In this document: positions 20,900 through 33,153 of the stretch, piece by piece
Layout: each line of letters begins with the position of its first letter
How positions within the stretch are numbered: the first letter of the stretch is position 1
Source of the DNA: Atrina japonica
Lineage: Eukaryota > Mollusca > Bivalvia > Pterioida > Pinnidae
Length of the DNA: 64,000 nt
Reading direction: 5' to 3'
Assembly: GCA_030159075.1 (NCBI GenBank)
Contig: BROG01000048.1
Coordinates: 1,364,001 to 1,428,000, forward strand
Position numbers and translations under genes: made by a program
The notes under the pieces: generated by a model
What the model was told of the DNA's origin: nothing
Database searches by the model: none
Seen by the model: only the letters and a program-made list of their open reading frames with translations

Positions 20900-20917
20900 C
20901 CAGGGCAAAAGGCACCA
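20900..20917 (-). other. primer-binding site candidate
   Basis: The minus strand reads TGGTGCCTTTTGCCCTGG starting 10 bases after the 5' LTR. TGG pairs with the CCA end of a tRNA. The tRNA is not assigned here: the complement ends ...AAGGCACCA. The 10-base gap is longer than the 0-5 bases often seen. Confidence 0.6.
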
Positions 20918-21098
20918 AATCGATATTTGTAAACCAACCCACAAATATCAATAACAAAGTCTGGTCTGTGATCGTATAGATGATTTTAATTCAGCAGAGT
21001 ACAGCAATGGTAACAATGTTTCAACAATCAGAGAGTATATGGTGGTGTTCTCTCTAGGCGGTTTCCCGCTGGTCTCCCTCGTTTCCAGAACTCCAGTG

Positions 21099-21106
21099 CT
21101 TATATA
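21099..21106 (-). promoter_or_regulatory. TATA box of the 5' LTR
   Basis: TATATAAG on the minus strand, in the context GTATATAAGCACTGG. Transcription would start about 25-30 bases further left, near 21070. Confidence 0.65.
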
Positions 21107-21141
21107 CATTTGTCAGTTTTGACCAACGCAAAACACTAAAG

Positions 21142-21159
21142 TTCTAGAAACTTCTAGAG
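21142..21159 (-). promoter_or_regulatory. heat-shock element of the 5' LTR
   Basis: TTCTAGAAACTTCTAGAG: three exact alternating HSF half-sites (TTC-GAA-TTC) with 2-bp gaps and a fourth near-match. It ends about 36 bp upstream of the TATA box, the usual distance in heat-shock gene promoters. Another TTCnnGAA lies at 21083-21090. Confidence 0.62.
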
Positions 21160-21646
21160 AGTTAAATGCATCTACAATTGGGAGAATATGGGGCGCCGTC
21201 ATCATCAAAATCTGTCATAATGCAACCTTTGTAACCTTTTTACACTATCATTCTTAGTACAACTTCAGTACTTTATATTCATTATCATTAACATCAAATC
21301 TTGTTTACCAAAACTGATGATGACAGATATTTGACCTTTTAACATGCAGCTTCAATTGCTGCTGAATTTGTAAAGGTGTTGACAAGTTGTTTATCCAAAA
21401 CAGTATATTATAATAATGTTAAGTCATATTACTAAATATTATGCTGAGTAATTTTGAATTTGGAATTTTATATCTAAATTAACTTTGTCAACATATTTAC
21501 TTGACCGAATTAGAAATCATGTCATTTTAGCTGCCCGTATTTTTCCAAGTACATATAATACACATCAGTACTATTTCAAGTCACACCAATTTATTTACGT
21601 ATATAATTTCCTAAAAGATTTATCTCCCGTACCTCATATTGTTACA

Positions 21647-21650
21647 ATAT
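21647..21650. repeat. target-site duplication, right copy (atat)
   Basis: Matches 11301-11304. Beyond it the host 'gaccacctca' repeat text resumes (21690-21722), as also seen left of the insertion. Confidence 0.8.
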
Positions 21651-21767
21651 TCAGTCAATAATTTCTTTATATAAAATGAGTTCAGGTCTTCATTTAAGAG
21701 ACCACCTCATTAATCAGACCACTTTGAGTCTGCAAGGTAGTCTAAAACATTAGGTTCCTCTCTGATC

Positions 21768-21855
21768 TAACTCATTCACCCCTTAAGACACATTTGGACT
21801 GGTCTATGCCATTGATTTACAGAAGAGTCTATTGTTTTCAGGGGTTGATGTGTTA
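21768..21855 (+). mobile_element. short foldback MITE (TAACYCATTCACCCC ends)
   Basis: The left end taactcattcacccctta and the right end on the other strand taacacatcaacccctgaa are inverted copies. The centre 'ggactggtctatgccattga' is shared with 60662-60748, and more distantly with 3691-3781. Confidence 0.6.
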
Positions 21856-23139
21856 AGGTGAAGTAATTATGTTGAACTCATTAATTATATTAGATAATGT
21901 TTTTTTTTTTGTTGTTGTGAAAATAAGATTTTGATGTGACTATCTACCTACATGAACATGTAACAATCTATGAAACAAATTCTCTTAGAAAGAAGTACAG
22001 CTTAGACATTGGTATCCTTTGACATACAATGCAGTGTAGATAGCAGAGGTTTTCTAAGGTCAGTTGAATTATTCAGGCAGGAAAATCTATAATATTCCAT
22101 GTATAGGCCTCTGTCTAAATCTATGTACATAAAACAAATTATTATCGATCATAAACAATCACAAACAAAATAAATGCCAACAAATTATATGTATTTATCA
22201 CCAAGTTTTCTAGACTGATCAGGAGTTAAATGTTTGCCATAAAAGTCTGGCTTTGGCCAATACCATGTGGACTTACTCTGTCCACAGGGACTCGTGTTAT
22301 CATATTATCTCAGCTAATTACCACTATTGCCTAGATTGGAGTATTATTTTTCTTTCATTACCATTGTAATAAAGGCAGCTGTTTTGATTATTAAAACTAG
22401 AGGTTGTCAATAAAAGGTGGCTGCAATTGATCATAAGTGTATTTCATATTTTGGGTCATTAGATAAGGTTTTTGGATTGGTTATGGATTTTAATGGTGTT
22501 ATTAGCATTGTGTTGAGATATTATCAGTGAAATATCTAAAATGTTGATCTACGCAAAATACTCTGGCCATTGTAGAGATGAATGAAGCTATCCTAATTAT
22601 CAGTGGTACTTAATGAAATGCGTTCTTGGTCTTTTTAAGTATTTGATGATGCAGTGTATGAAATTAGCTACGCGTGGGTAGTTGTGGGATGGGGATTGGT
22701 GGTCCTTGTTTTTAAACTATGTCATGATACTGCATGAGTCAAGATATATAACATGGAGTCTATCAATTGTCAGATATCAGGATTATATAAGGGTATTGAA
22801 GATCAGTGAAGTCAAATTTTTTATGATTTGCCGGGGATTTCCTTTTGTTGCCTTATTCTCTTTAATTGACAATGCTTCTTTTATATTATATGTGTAACCA
22901 TAAAGATTTTCAGGTAAAGGGTTTTTCACTCTCAGAAATAAAATTTAATGAGCAAATCAAAATTCTTAAAGGGTATTTTTAAATATTTAAAGGGTATTTT
23001 ACATAATTATATATCAATTGTGACTACTACAACTTGTAACTTCAATTTCCAGTGAGTAATTTCACCTTCTATTCTAAATTCCAAAGCTGACCAAATTTGT
23101 AAAGAGTAAATACCCTTTTATTACCTTTGCTATAGCTCT
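21856..23139. other. AT-rich spacer
   Basis: Unique AT-rich sequence. A 71-aa plus frame at 22682-22897 has no motif and no splice sites around it. Confidence 0.45.
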
Positions 23140-23600
23140 GACTATATATGTGCAATATTCTCATATCATATATGTGTAATATTCTCTGTTACATATGTGC
23201 AATATTCTCATATCATATATGTGTAATATTCTATTACCGTAATATTCTTTATATGTGTGATATTCTCATATCATATATGTGTAATATTCTCATATCATAT
23301 ATGTGTAATATTCTTTATCATATATGTGTAATATTCTCATACCATATATGTATAATATTCTCATATATGTGTAATATTCTCATATCATATGTGTAATATT
23401 CTCATATCATATATGTGTAATATTCTTTATCATATATGTGTAATAATCTCTATCATGTATATGTAATGTCATCTTACCATATATGTGTATTCTCTTTCCA
23501 TATATGTGTAATATTCTCTTACTATATATGTGATATTTTCTCATGTCATATATGTGATATTTTCTCATATCATTTAAGTGTAATATTCTTATTATGGTAT
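23140..23600. repeat. 24-bp AT-rich minisatellite, about 19 copies
   Basis: The unit contains 'atatatgtgtaatattctca', with internal deletions in several copies. The plus-strand frames with repeated MCNILISY words come from the 24-bp (3 x 8) period and are not genes. Confidence 0.92.
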
Positions 23601-23625
23601 ATTTTATGTTCTTTTATCATGCACA

Positions 23626-23802
23626 GTAAAACCTGCTTTTGTGACCACCTGTGTAAAAAGACCACCTAATCACGAAGACTATGTTTTGCTGTCCCCAATA
23701 GTACCATTTGTGTACAAATTAACTTCTATACAAAGACCACCTCCTTGTAAAGACCAGTTTTCTTGTGTCCCAAAGGGGGTCTTTGTATACAATATTTACT
23801 GT
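23626..23802 (+). mobile_element. GACCACCT-family repeat, MITE-like
   Basis: Begins cagtaaaacctgcttttgtg and ends ..gtatacaatatttactg, so the outer CAGTAAA/TTTACTG ends are inverted copies. 'aaagaccacct' occurs inside more than once. Wording is shared with the field at 7258-7915 and with 34568-34615 (acagtaaaacatt..ggaccacctgg). No target duplication seen. Confidence 0.5.
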
Positions 23803-25170
23803 ATATGTAATAGTCTGTTGTCGCAGGTGTTAGAATACTCCTGAGTTACTGTGTTAATTTAGATGTCAATCATTCTTTTGATCCATTCCGTCACCCTTTG
23901 ATCAGTATTTCCAGTGTATGTTTCTTTGAGAAATTGTATTTTTTAAATTTTCACCAAAATAATGGCCATTTTAATTTAGTTTTAGGCTTAAAGAACTGAT
24001 GGAGTATTGTAGTTGCAATCAATACCTTAATGATAACTTTCATCATCACCAAATCATATATGTTGTTCATATTTCTCCTTATCCATCACATCTCTGTGTC
24101 ATTGTTCGCTTTATGGTATGTTCTACATTTTTAATTAAAAAGTGGAATGAGTAATTACATAATATCTTATTGTCAAGTTCTTTAATCATCAGGGGAGACC
24201 GTCATTTTTTCTTTCAGCAGTTGTTGTAATTATCGTTTGTTTGTATGTATCAATGTTGTCTCTGTACACAGATATTCTTCAGATGGGTTACCAGAAAGGA
24301 TGTTAATAGAGTTACGTGCCTTAATTTTGTTGGATGATATTAAATAGATAATTCTTGGAAATTGAACAGACATTTATATATATGGGAACAGTCAAAAGGA
24401 TTTATTTATTACTCACAAAATAATGGTAAGTGTCCACTAGCTATAGTGAGGAAACTCAGGAACAGTTTGAAAATATCCATGTAGTTCATTTTTTTAAAAT
24501 TAAGTTTTCCTTCCATAAGGATTAAGGATGTTCCATACTTTAAAATTTTGCATTATATATATAGAGGATATTTGACATTTGTTTTTGAATAACATGTTTA
24601 TTACATTGAGTGGGACAGGAGAATACATATTTAACACGAGTGCGTAGCATACATATTGTATAATATATAGAGAGAATGTGTAAGAAGCAAAAATGTTCAG
24701 CACTCAAAGATATACAAAAATGTCAACAGGGCTGAAATTGTCATGTCAACGCTAAGTGGTTTAATTCCCCTTTTATGTGGATATCTCATGTTTTTAACTG
24801 TTTTTGGTTATTTTATCAAAAAGTTCATAATAGAAAGAAAGTGAAAGGAGCAAAATGTTCAGATGGAATGCAAAGATCTACAAAAAAAGTCAAGAGGGAT
24901 GAAATTGTCAGGTCAACACTTATGGGAGTTATTTCCCTTTTTTAAGTGTATTTTCATGTCATATGAAAGGCTCAGGGAGACCTATTGCTTTTATATCTTG
25001 TCTGGAGTTTGACAGACACTACCTTATTATAAAGCTGTATAAGGTTTGCAAATGAATAGGGGCTAGGACCCATAGGGCTCGAAAAGGGGTATTTAAAAAT
25101 ATTGTAAGTAAACAGAAAATATCATTTTTTATCAACATTTAGAAATTTGTACTTCTTCTGCAGTGTTGAC
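23803..25170. other. AT-rich spacer
   Basis: No convincing gene. Two similar stretches (about 24,690-24,780 and 24,835-24,955: 'agcaaaaatgttcag', 'tacaaaaa.gtcaa.agggmtgaaattgtcakgtcaac') form a diverged pair about 150 bp apart. Confidence 0.45.
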
Positions 25171-25440
25171 CAAATTTGACTGGTGATCATCTTAAGGTCT
25201 CTTGTGTTCTGATTATCTGATTATGATGGTTGTTTTTCTGTCAGTTATTCATCATGTTTTTGTTTTTTTCTTTGTCGTTGTCTATCAGTTGTTCATCATG
25301 TTTCTCTTTTTGTAGTTGACTTGTCAGTCATTCATCATGTATTTTTTTGCTTTTGTTATTCATCATGGTTATCTTTTCCTGGATGTCTGTTATCCATCTA
25401 TTAGTTGTCCATCATGTTTATCTTTTTCTGTTTGTCTGTA
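25171..25440 (+). repeat. local duplication, copy 1
   Basis: The stretch starting caaatttgactggtgatcat and running through gttgacttgtcagtcattca reappears at 25888-26160 with few differences, 717 bp away. Both copies abut the 34-bp array, so a block of array plus flank was copied together. Confidence 0.88.
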
Positions 25441-26370
25441 GTTCATCATGTCTATTTTTCTCTGTTTGTCTGTAGTTCATCATGTTTATCTTTCTTTGTT
25501 TGTCTGTAGTTCATGATGTTTATCTTTCTCTGTTTGTCTGTAGTTCATCATGTCTAACTTTCTCTGGTTGTCTGTAGTTCATCATGTTTATCTTTCTCTG
25601 GTTGTCTGTAGTTCATCATATTTATCTTTCTCTGTTTGTCTGTAGTTCATCATGTTTATCTTTTCTGGTTGTCTGGAGTTCATCATGTCTATCTTTTTCT
25701 GTTTGTCTGTAGTTCATCATGTGTATCTTTCTCTGTTTGTCTGTATTTCATCATGTTTATCTTTCTCTGTTTGTCTGTAGTTCATCATGTCTATCTTTCT
25801 CTGTTTGTCTGTATTTCATCATGTTTATCTTTCTCTGTTTGTCTGTAGTTCATCATGTTTATCTTTCTCTGTTTGTTTGTAGTTCATCAAATTTGACTGG
25901 TGATCATCTTAAGGTCCCTTGTGTTCTGATTATCTGTTATTTTTATGATGGTTGTTTTTCTGTCAGTTATTCATCATGTTTTTGTTTTTTTCTTTGTCGT
26001 TGTCTATCAATTGTTCATCATGTTTCGCTTTTTGTAGTTGACTTGTCAGTCATTCATCATGTATTTTTTTGCTTTTGTTATTCATCATGGTTATCTTTTC
26101 CTGGATGTCTGTTATCCATCTATTAGTTGTCCATCATGTTTATCTTTCTCTGTTTGTCTGTAGTTCATCATGTTTATCTTTTCTGGTTGTCTGGAGTTCA
26201 TCATGTGCATCTTTTTCTGGTTGTCTGTAGTTCATCATGTCTATCTTTTTCTGGTTGTCTGTTGTTCATCATGTTTATCTTTTTCTAGTTGTCTGTCAGT
26301 CATTCACCATGTTCTTTATTGTTGTTTTGATTGTTATTGTTGTCTTGTCAGTCATTTGTCACAAGTGCAG
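25240..26370. repeat. 34-bp minisatellite (ttcatcatg...) with a larger duplicated block
   Basis: The unit includes 'ttcatcatgtttatctttct' and 'ctgtttgtctgtag'. Degenerate at both ends and tight at 25430-25880. It contains the second copy of the 270-bp block (25888-26160). The plus-strand VHHVYLF frames are by-products. Confidence 0.93.
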
Positions 26371-27044
26371 TCTCAAAGAAATTTTTAAAAAATTGATGCC
26401 TCTGTGATGGATATGAAATTATGGTAGATATAATAATTTGATAAGCAACACTTGTAACATTCATTTAATGTAAAACTTGGTTGGCATGTGTCATCACTCA
26501 AAGGAAATAAACACCTAGCAAATATCACCTGAAAAATGAATTTGATGACAACAATTGCATCACCTGTCTTTGAATACCCATGAAATCTAATTGATGGCTC
26601 CTACATAAATACCTTACATGGAAAATCTCGATAAGCTGTATTGAGCTAATTATAAAGTGTGAAACTAATCATTATCCAGGCACCTTGCTGTATGTTTTAT
26701 CTTCATTCACACATTGATCTTTTTTATTATGGAAAAGAGTGGTTACAGGTGCTGTATCTATTTCTCTGTAACATGTGTTTGTGTTGTTAGTTTTATAATC
26801 TATATCTATTCAATATTTATGTCTGTACTGAAAAATGTTTATTTAATCCTCAGTCATTTGTGCTTTCTGTAAAGTAAATAAAATATAACATGGTCCTAAA
26901 TGAACTGTACTTTATCTAAAGTTGTATCTATTTTTGTTGTATTGAAATATGATGTAATGATGTACTGCAAGAACAAAAACCAAATAAAGATTTGAATTAA
27001 AAACTTGTAACAATACAAGTTACAATTTAGTGTTCTCTTTTTTT

Positions 27045-27045
<1 letters not shown>
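26371..27045. other. AT-rich spacer
   Basis: Unique sequence, no gene recognised. Confidence 0.45.

Positions 27046-27048
<3 letters not shown>

Positions 27049-27080
<32 letters not shown>
27049..27080. repeat. (GA)n microsatellite
   Basis: About 15 uninterrupted GA units. It is followed by 'cccaatagtttttatttaac', which recurs at 27294 after another short GA run, so a unit of about 214 bp was duplicated. Confidence 0.95.
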
Positions 27081-27081
<1 letters not shown>

Positions 27082-28760
27082 CAATAGTTTTTATTTAACT
27101 AATTCTCCTCAAAAGAAACAGTTAGACTCATATTGAAGTTTGTTCCTCTATATTGAGGTTTTTTCCTTTAAATTAAGGTTTGTCCCTCTATATTGAAGTT
27201 TTTTCCTTTAAATTAAGGTTTGTCCCTCTATATTCTTCTAAATTAATGTTTGTTCCTCTACATTGAAGTTTGTTCTACTATACTGAGAGAGAGACCCAAT
27301 AGTTTTTATTTAACTAATTCTCCTCAAAAGAAACAGTTAGACTCATATTGAAGTTTGTTCCATTATATTAAGGGTTTTTCCCTTAAATTAAGGTTTGTCC
27401 CTCTATATTGAGGTTTTTTCCTTTAAATTAAGGTTTGTCCCTCTATATTCTTCTAAATTAATGTTTGTTCCTCTACATTGAAGTTTGTTCTACTGTACTA
27501 AGGTTTGTTCCTCTACATTGAGGTTTGTTTCTCTAAATTGAGGTTTGTTCCTTTATATTGAGGTTTGTTCCTTTTTATCAAGGTTTGTTCCTTTACATTG
27601 AAGTTTGTTTTACTGTATTGAGGATTTTTCATATACATTGAAGTTTGTTCTGTGAAATTGAGGTTTGTTCTTCTATACTGTGTTTTTCCTTAACATGAGG
27701 TTTGTTCCTCTTTATTGTGGTTAATTTTTTTTTACTGTATTGAGGTTTGTTCCTTTACACTGAGGTTTGTTCCTCTAAATTAAGGTTTGGTCCACTAAAT
27801 AGAAGTTTGTTCCTCTATATTGAGGTTTGGTCCACTAAATAGAAGTTTGTTCCTCTATATTGAGATTTGTTCCTTTACATTAAGGTTTGTTCCTCTAACT
27901 TAAGGTTTGTTCCTCTATACTGAGGTTTGTACCTCTGCATTAAAGTTTATTCTACTGTATTGAGGTTTACTCTTTTACATTGAGGTTTGTTCTGCTAAAT
28001 TGAGGTTTCTTCTATGTTGAAGTTGGTTCCTCTACATTGAAGTTTGTTCCATTGTATTGAGGATTGTTCTACTGTATTGAGGTTTGTTCCTCTGTATTTA
28101 GGTTTATTCTTCTATATTGAGGTTTGTTCTGCTGTTTTGAGTTTGTTCTATTTATTCCTTTATATTGGAAGTTTTCACTGTATTGAGGTTTGTTCTTCTA
28201 TATTGAGGTTTGTTTTACTGCATTGAGGGTCATTCCTCTGTATTGGAAGTTTTCCCACTGTTTTGAGGTTTTTTCTATTGTACTGAGGTTTATTCCTCTG
28301 TATTGAAGGTTTTTCCACTGTATTGAGGTTTGTTCTACTGTATTGAGGTTTGTTCTACTGTATTGTGGTTTGTTCTACTGTATTGAGGATTGTTCAACTA
28401 TATTGAGGTTTGTTCTACTGTATTGAGGTTTGTTCTTCTGTATTGAGGTTTGTTCTACTGTATTAAGAATTGTTCCTCTATATTGTGGTTTGTTCCACTT
28501 TATTGAGGTTTGTTCCTCTATATAGAGGTTTGCTCCACTGTATTGAGGCTTGTTCTACTGTATTAAGAATTGTTCCTCTATATTGTGGTTGTTTCACTTT
28601 ATTGAGGTTTGTTCCTGTATATTGAGGTTTGTTCCATTGTATTTAGTTTTGTACTGCTGTATTGAGGTCATCTCTACTGTATTGAGCTTTGCTGTATTTT
28701 GTTTGTTCCCTTATATTGAGGGTTGTTCCTCTATATTGAGGTTTGTGCCACTATAGTTTT
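27081..28760. repeat. 20-bp minisatellite (ttgaggtttgttcctctata), about 75-80 copies
   Basis: Long, diverged array. The first 370 bp contain two copies of a block (27081 and 27294 onward: cccaatagtttttatttaac, then ctcctcaaaagaaacagtta). Plus frames at 28044-28226 and 28550-28756 are 60-bp-periodic by-products. Confidence 0.93.
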
Positions 28761-29665
28761 TCAGAACTATTGATGTTAGAGGTATGATTTTTTTGTATAT
28801 GTTTATCTGTAATCTTTTGGATCTCAGTTTGATGTTTGGGCTATGAAGATTTGTAAAGATGTTAATTTTACATAGAAACCTATGGTTAGAACAAAAATGA
28901 AAGTTATGTATTATGGAATGTTTATTGTGTACAGATGTATGTTTATGCCGTCTTGTAAATTATGTTCTATCTATTTATCAACATAATTTGTGTGGAGTCT
29001 ACAAAATGCTGATAAGTGTCACATTAAATGGTAACAGAATCTAATAAAGCTGGGCAGATTTTCATATCCTTGATAACTTTATTTGTTGCCATGCTGTCAG
29101 GGAGACAACACATTCACTTTTTTTGTGAAACAATAACAGTAAATCTGTATTGCACATCTTCCTCGAAAATTTATAATAATGAAAAAAAAATTAGTATGAC
29201 CGGTGCATCTCTGTTTTATATATGTGCATCAACGCTAAAATTAACAGTCATGCCATTTTTTTTTCACTATTTACACTTTATAGACCACATTCTTATTTTT
29301 GATTTTTGTAGGAAAATCATAATATAAGAAATTTAGATAAAATTCGGAAAAAATTTAATTCTATATATATAATAATTTTTAGTAGATGAAAACCACTTTT
29401 TAGAGGTATAACCTATCGGTTATCAACTTGTTGACACTTTTTTTCTATGGCAGATTGAATGGTCTGATTGCACAGGTCCACAATAGGTGGATAACCCCAG
29501 CAAAAAATAACTTGTTTCAAGTTTAATATGAGAAGTCAAGAAGTTTGTTAGTTTACCTGTGTAAGCGTGTTGGTCTTTCTTCTAGAGCAGTTTCTTATCT
29601 GCCATTAAACTGGCTTCTGACTCACAGCTGAAAAAAATTGAGAGGCAAAAAACTTGACAAAAAAT
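28761..29665. other. AT-rich spacer
   Basis: A 99-aa plus frame at 29028-29327 has no motif. Nothing else recognised. Confidence 0.42.
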
Positions 29666-29669
29666 CTTT

Positions 29670-30290
29670 GGCAGATAAGATGATCCATAGAGACAGGTAC
29701 TATTGTAGTTAGATAAGATGACCTATAGAGACAGGTACTATTGTAAGTTGATCTATAGAGACAGGTGCTATTGTAGTTAAAGGTGATGATCTATAGAGAC
29801 AGGTGCTATTGTAGTTATATAAGATGATCTATAAAGACAGGTACTATTGTAAGTTGATATATAGAGACAGGTGCTATTGTAGTTAAAGGAGATGATCTAT
29901 AGAGCCAGGTGCTATTGTAGTTAAATAAGCTGATCTATAGAGACAGGTACTATTGTAAGTTGATCTATAGAGACAGGTGCTATTGTAGTTAAAGGAGATG
30001 ATCTATAGAGACAGGTGCTATTGTAGTTAAAGGAGATGATCTATAGAGACAGGTACTATTGTATTTAAATAAAATGATCTGCAAAGTCTAGTATTATTGT
30101 AGTTAAATAAGATGATCTGTGGAGACTGATGCTATTGTAATTAAATAAGATGATCCGTAGAGCCAGATAATATTGTAGTTAGATAAGCTGATCTATAGAG
30201 ACAGGTACTATTGTGGTTTAATAAGATGATCTGCAGAGACTGGTAATATTGTAGTTGGATAAGATGATCCATGGAGACTGGTAACATTGT
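29670..30290. repeat. 38-bp minisatellite (ctatagagacaggtactatt)
   Basis: Full 38-bp units alternate irregularly with 30-bp units lacking part of 'gttaaataagat'. Copies after about 30060 are more diverged. Confidence 0.9.
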
Positions 30291-32905
30291 AGTTAAAAAT
30301 TCATCTTGTTCAGTTCTTTATCCAATGGTAGCCTATCCAAATGCTGAGTTTTACCCATGTATCCCCTTAAACAAGTTTTCACCAGGTAAATTGTAAACCC
30401 ATCTACAAAATAAACCCCAAAAGCATCACTGTCCTTACACAGAGAGAGAACACACACACAGATCACACACACACACATGAGATGAAAGAGTTAGACTCAT
30501 TTACATAGGCCCTTAGAATATTCTTAAAATTCAATTAGCATCAGTGATGACTTAAAGAAAAAATACTCTAAAATTAGAATCAGGGTAATATTCTATTAAT
30601 AGTATCAAAAACCAGTTTTGTTGCCAAATAGCTTAAATAAAGCATTTGATCTGAACAGAAAAAGCCAGGGGTTAATTTCAAATGTAGCATCAAAGATCAA
30701 TGATAAAGTGAAATGTAGAGGATATACCATATTAAACATATATAGAAGTAAAAAAAAATGTTGTGTTTGTGTTTGTGTGTATGTGTGTTACCATAATTTA
30801 AGGCAGTTTTTCTTGAGTGGGACAATAAAACAACAATACAACAACAACAACAACAACAACAATACATTTTAGTGTTTTGATATCAAACTGAATGTTTAAG
30901 TTCTATTGGACCTGGTGCAAATCAATGTACTTGAAATACTGAAAAGCATTTTTGTGAAATCCATATAACAACAGGCTGATGAAATGTTGTCTCAAGAAAC
31001 TTTCTGGACCTAGACATGGTTATATTTTTGGTAATAAAACATTGAAATTTACACTGGTAAGGGTTATCATTCCTACGTGTCACCACACCTACCAGTGTCT
31101 TGTAAAGAATAAAACATTTTCCCTCTTGTCATAACCTAAAAAGTGTAGATTCATCTGTTTTATAATCAAAAGGTTACTCAGCCCTTTGCCATGCTTTGTG
31201 AATTAGGCTATACCTGAGTGGAAAAAATCGTCCACTTGCAAAAGTCTGGAAACTGTTTTGTTATACTTTCTACACTTGCAAAATGTTCAGTATTCAGACA
31301 TTCATGAGTTATATCTGTCTGAAGCCCTTCTATTTATTTATTTAAATCTATTCAATTTCTTGGTTGTTTATTCTAACACATGCAGTCATTTTTACAAAAA
31401 ACAATGACTTTAAATAATAAATTTTATTTATCTACATATTACATAACAAAGCATAAAAATATAGTTTTATGTACCTGTTCTATATTTACACGTTATATTT
31501 TCTGAGTCTGGGATTGTGTAACACGATACATAAATCATAGACTTGCTAGAATAACCATTGTGATTACAAAGAATATACCATATGTGTAATTTACACAAAA
31601 AGATTAAACATGAGGTAGGTCCAGTAATTCTATGAAACATATTATGGATGATTTAGTGTAGGCTGAGCAATAGAGTATGACAAAACATGAAAATACATTG
31701 TATAGGTGTACCAAGATAAAGTGGCACATCCTGGTTCTGTCAGAAACCAAAACAATGTCGTCTACTTTCCAAAAATAGGTTGTATAGGTAAAACATATTG
31801 CTTTGCACAGACTCCATGCATTACTGAATCTCTAATATTTTTGTGACGACAAGTAGCTTGTCACTCCTGTTATAATTTGATTTAGACTCGTTGTGTTTGT
31901 AAACATTTGCCAGTTTACCTTGGTAGGTCTGTACATGTATGTCATAAACCACAGGTGTATTTTAGCTACTTTCACTTTTATTCTACTACATGTTGCCATC
32001 TGGCACCACGAGGGTATTATATAGCATTATTCTTTTGAGTGCAGCAAAGCATACCTCAATTCAAAGAAAGTAAAAGTTACCTGGATGATGTATACATCCC
32101 ACTCGTTTATAAGCAGAAAGCTTCACATGCTAGAACCATTCTTAAAAGCATGTTTATGACAACTGAATGAATATTTGGGTTGGAAAATTGATATTTAAAA
32201 TAGACAACTTTGGTCGGGTATATGATACCCTCTTGAGTCTCAGGTTCATTACATAGAATGGCCCTCATCTTTCACATGAAATAGAAGCTTGGAGGATCTG
32301 GAGGGCTCATTGTTTTGCATTCACTGCCTGGTGATAATTGTAAATCATCAATTAATGAATAAAAAAATATAAATGTGTTCTGCCTAAAAAAATGAATTGA
32401 GTTAATTATAGTAAAATTTATCACATACTGTCACATCATCATAAACATTTTATCACAAATCTCATTGTAGCAATATTCCCAGAACATTATTGGGATGTCA
32501 TCCACTGCCAGATATCAGATACATGTATTGACTTGTATGAAAGTGATTCCAATGAATTGTACACAATGTTTGTATAGAACGATTGGTCAATTTGATTCTA
32601 ATCATACTTCAATATGAGATATAAATTACTGGCTAAAATCCAGTGATTGACTTTTTCTATGAAATAATAAAAAAAAATAATCATACAGTGGACCCAATTA
32701 ATAATGATTAGCTGCTTTATTTCTTTTTGTAATTATCTTTTGGACAACGATTCTTTTAGCGATTCATGTTTAGTTTTCAAGGTCTATTATATCTGTGTCT
32801 CAAACAACTGATGTTCTTGTTGTTTGTTAGTCTCATATTCTCTGTACTGTGTACATAACTCAGGTAATACATGTATATGAACCATCACTAGAGAACAGAA
32901 TGGGA
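30291..32905. other. AT-rich spacer with small microsatellites
   Basis: Holds a CA-rich tract at about 30450-30477 and an (AAC)n run at about 30838-30862. No exon with acceptable splice sites and coding composition was found in the remainder, which is largely unique. Confidence 0.45.
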
Positions 32906-32907
32906 CT

Positions 32908-32920
32908 AGTGTGTGTGTTT

Positions 32921-32961
<41 letters not shown>
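32908..32961. repeat. (TG)n microsatellite
   Basis: Imperfect at the left (tttgtgta) and then uninterrupted. Confidence 0.95.
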
Positions 32962-32962
<1 letters not shown>

Positions 32963-33153
32963 ACAATCACAAGAGATCTAATGTGAAACTAAACATATGG
33001 ATCATCATATTTGCATTCTCATAAAATTTTGTAATACTTTTTGACATTTTTCAAAACTATTAAGTTTGAAAGATAAGTAATTAGTTCCATAGTCTTACTT
33101 TCAATTTAATGTTACATTTTATTAGTTAAATATCATTTGTCTAAAGGATGGAA

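Larger units (their letters stand above)
11305..21646 (-). mobile_element. env-bearing Ty3/Gypsy LTR retrotransposon, 10.3 kb
   Basis: A complete element read right to left: 5' LTR (20928-21646), primer site, gag, protease, RT, RNase H, integrase, envelope-like frame, purine tract, 3' LTR (11305-12024). The order RT-RNase H-integrase defines Ty3/Gypsy rather than Copia. The integrase has a GPY/F module and no chromodomain. A third frame after pol gives the overall plan of errantivirus-type elements. At least ten changes of frame interrupt the genes. Every break I could place is a frame change rather than a stop within one frame. With LTRs free of substitutions, the insertion is recent. Confidence 0.95.
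20928..21646 (-). repeat. 5' LTR (719 bp) with promoter
   Basis: It starts TGTAACAAT and ends TTTACA on the minus strand. It is the promoter copy for the element. It differs from the 3' LTR by six length changes and no substitution. An ATTAAA (minus strand) downstream of the TATA box could serve as a poly(A) signal; no AATAAA is seen in that part. Confidence 0.97.
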
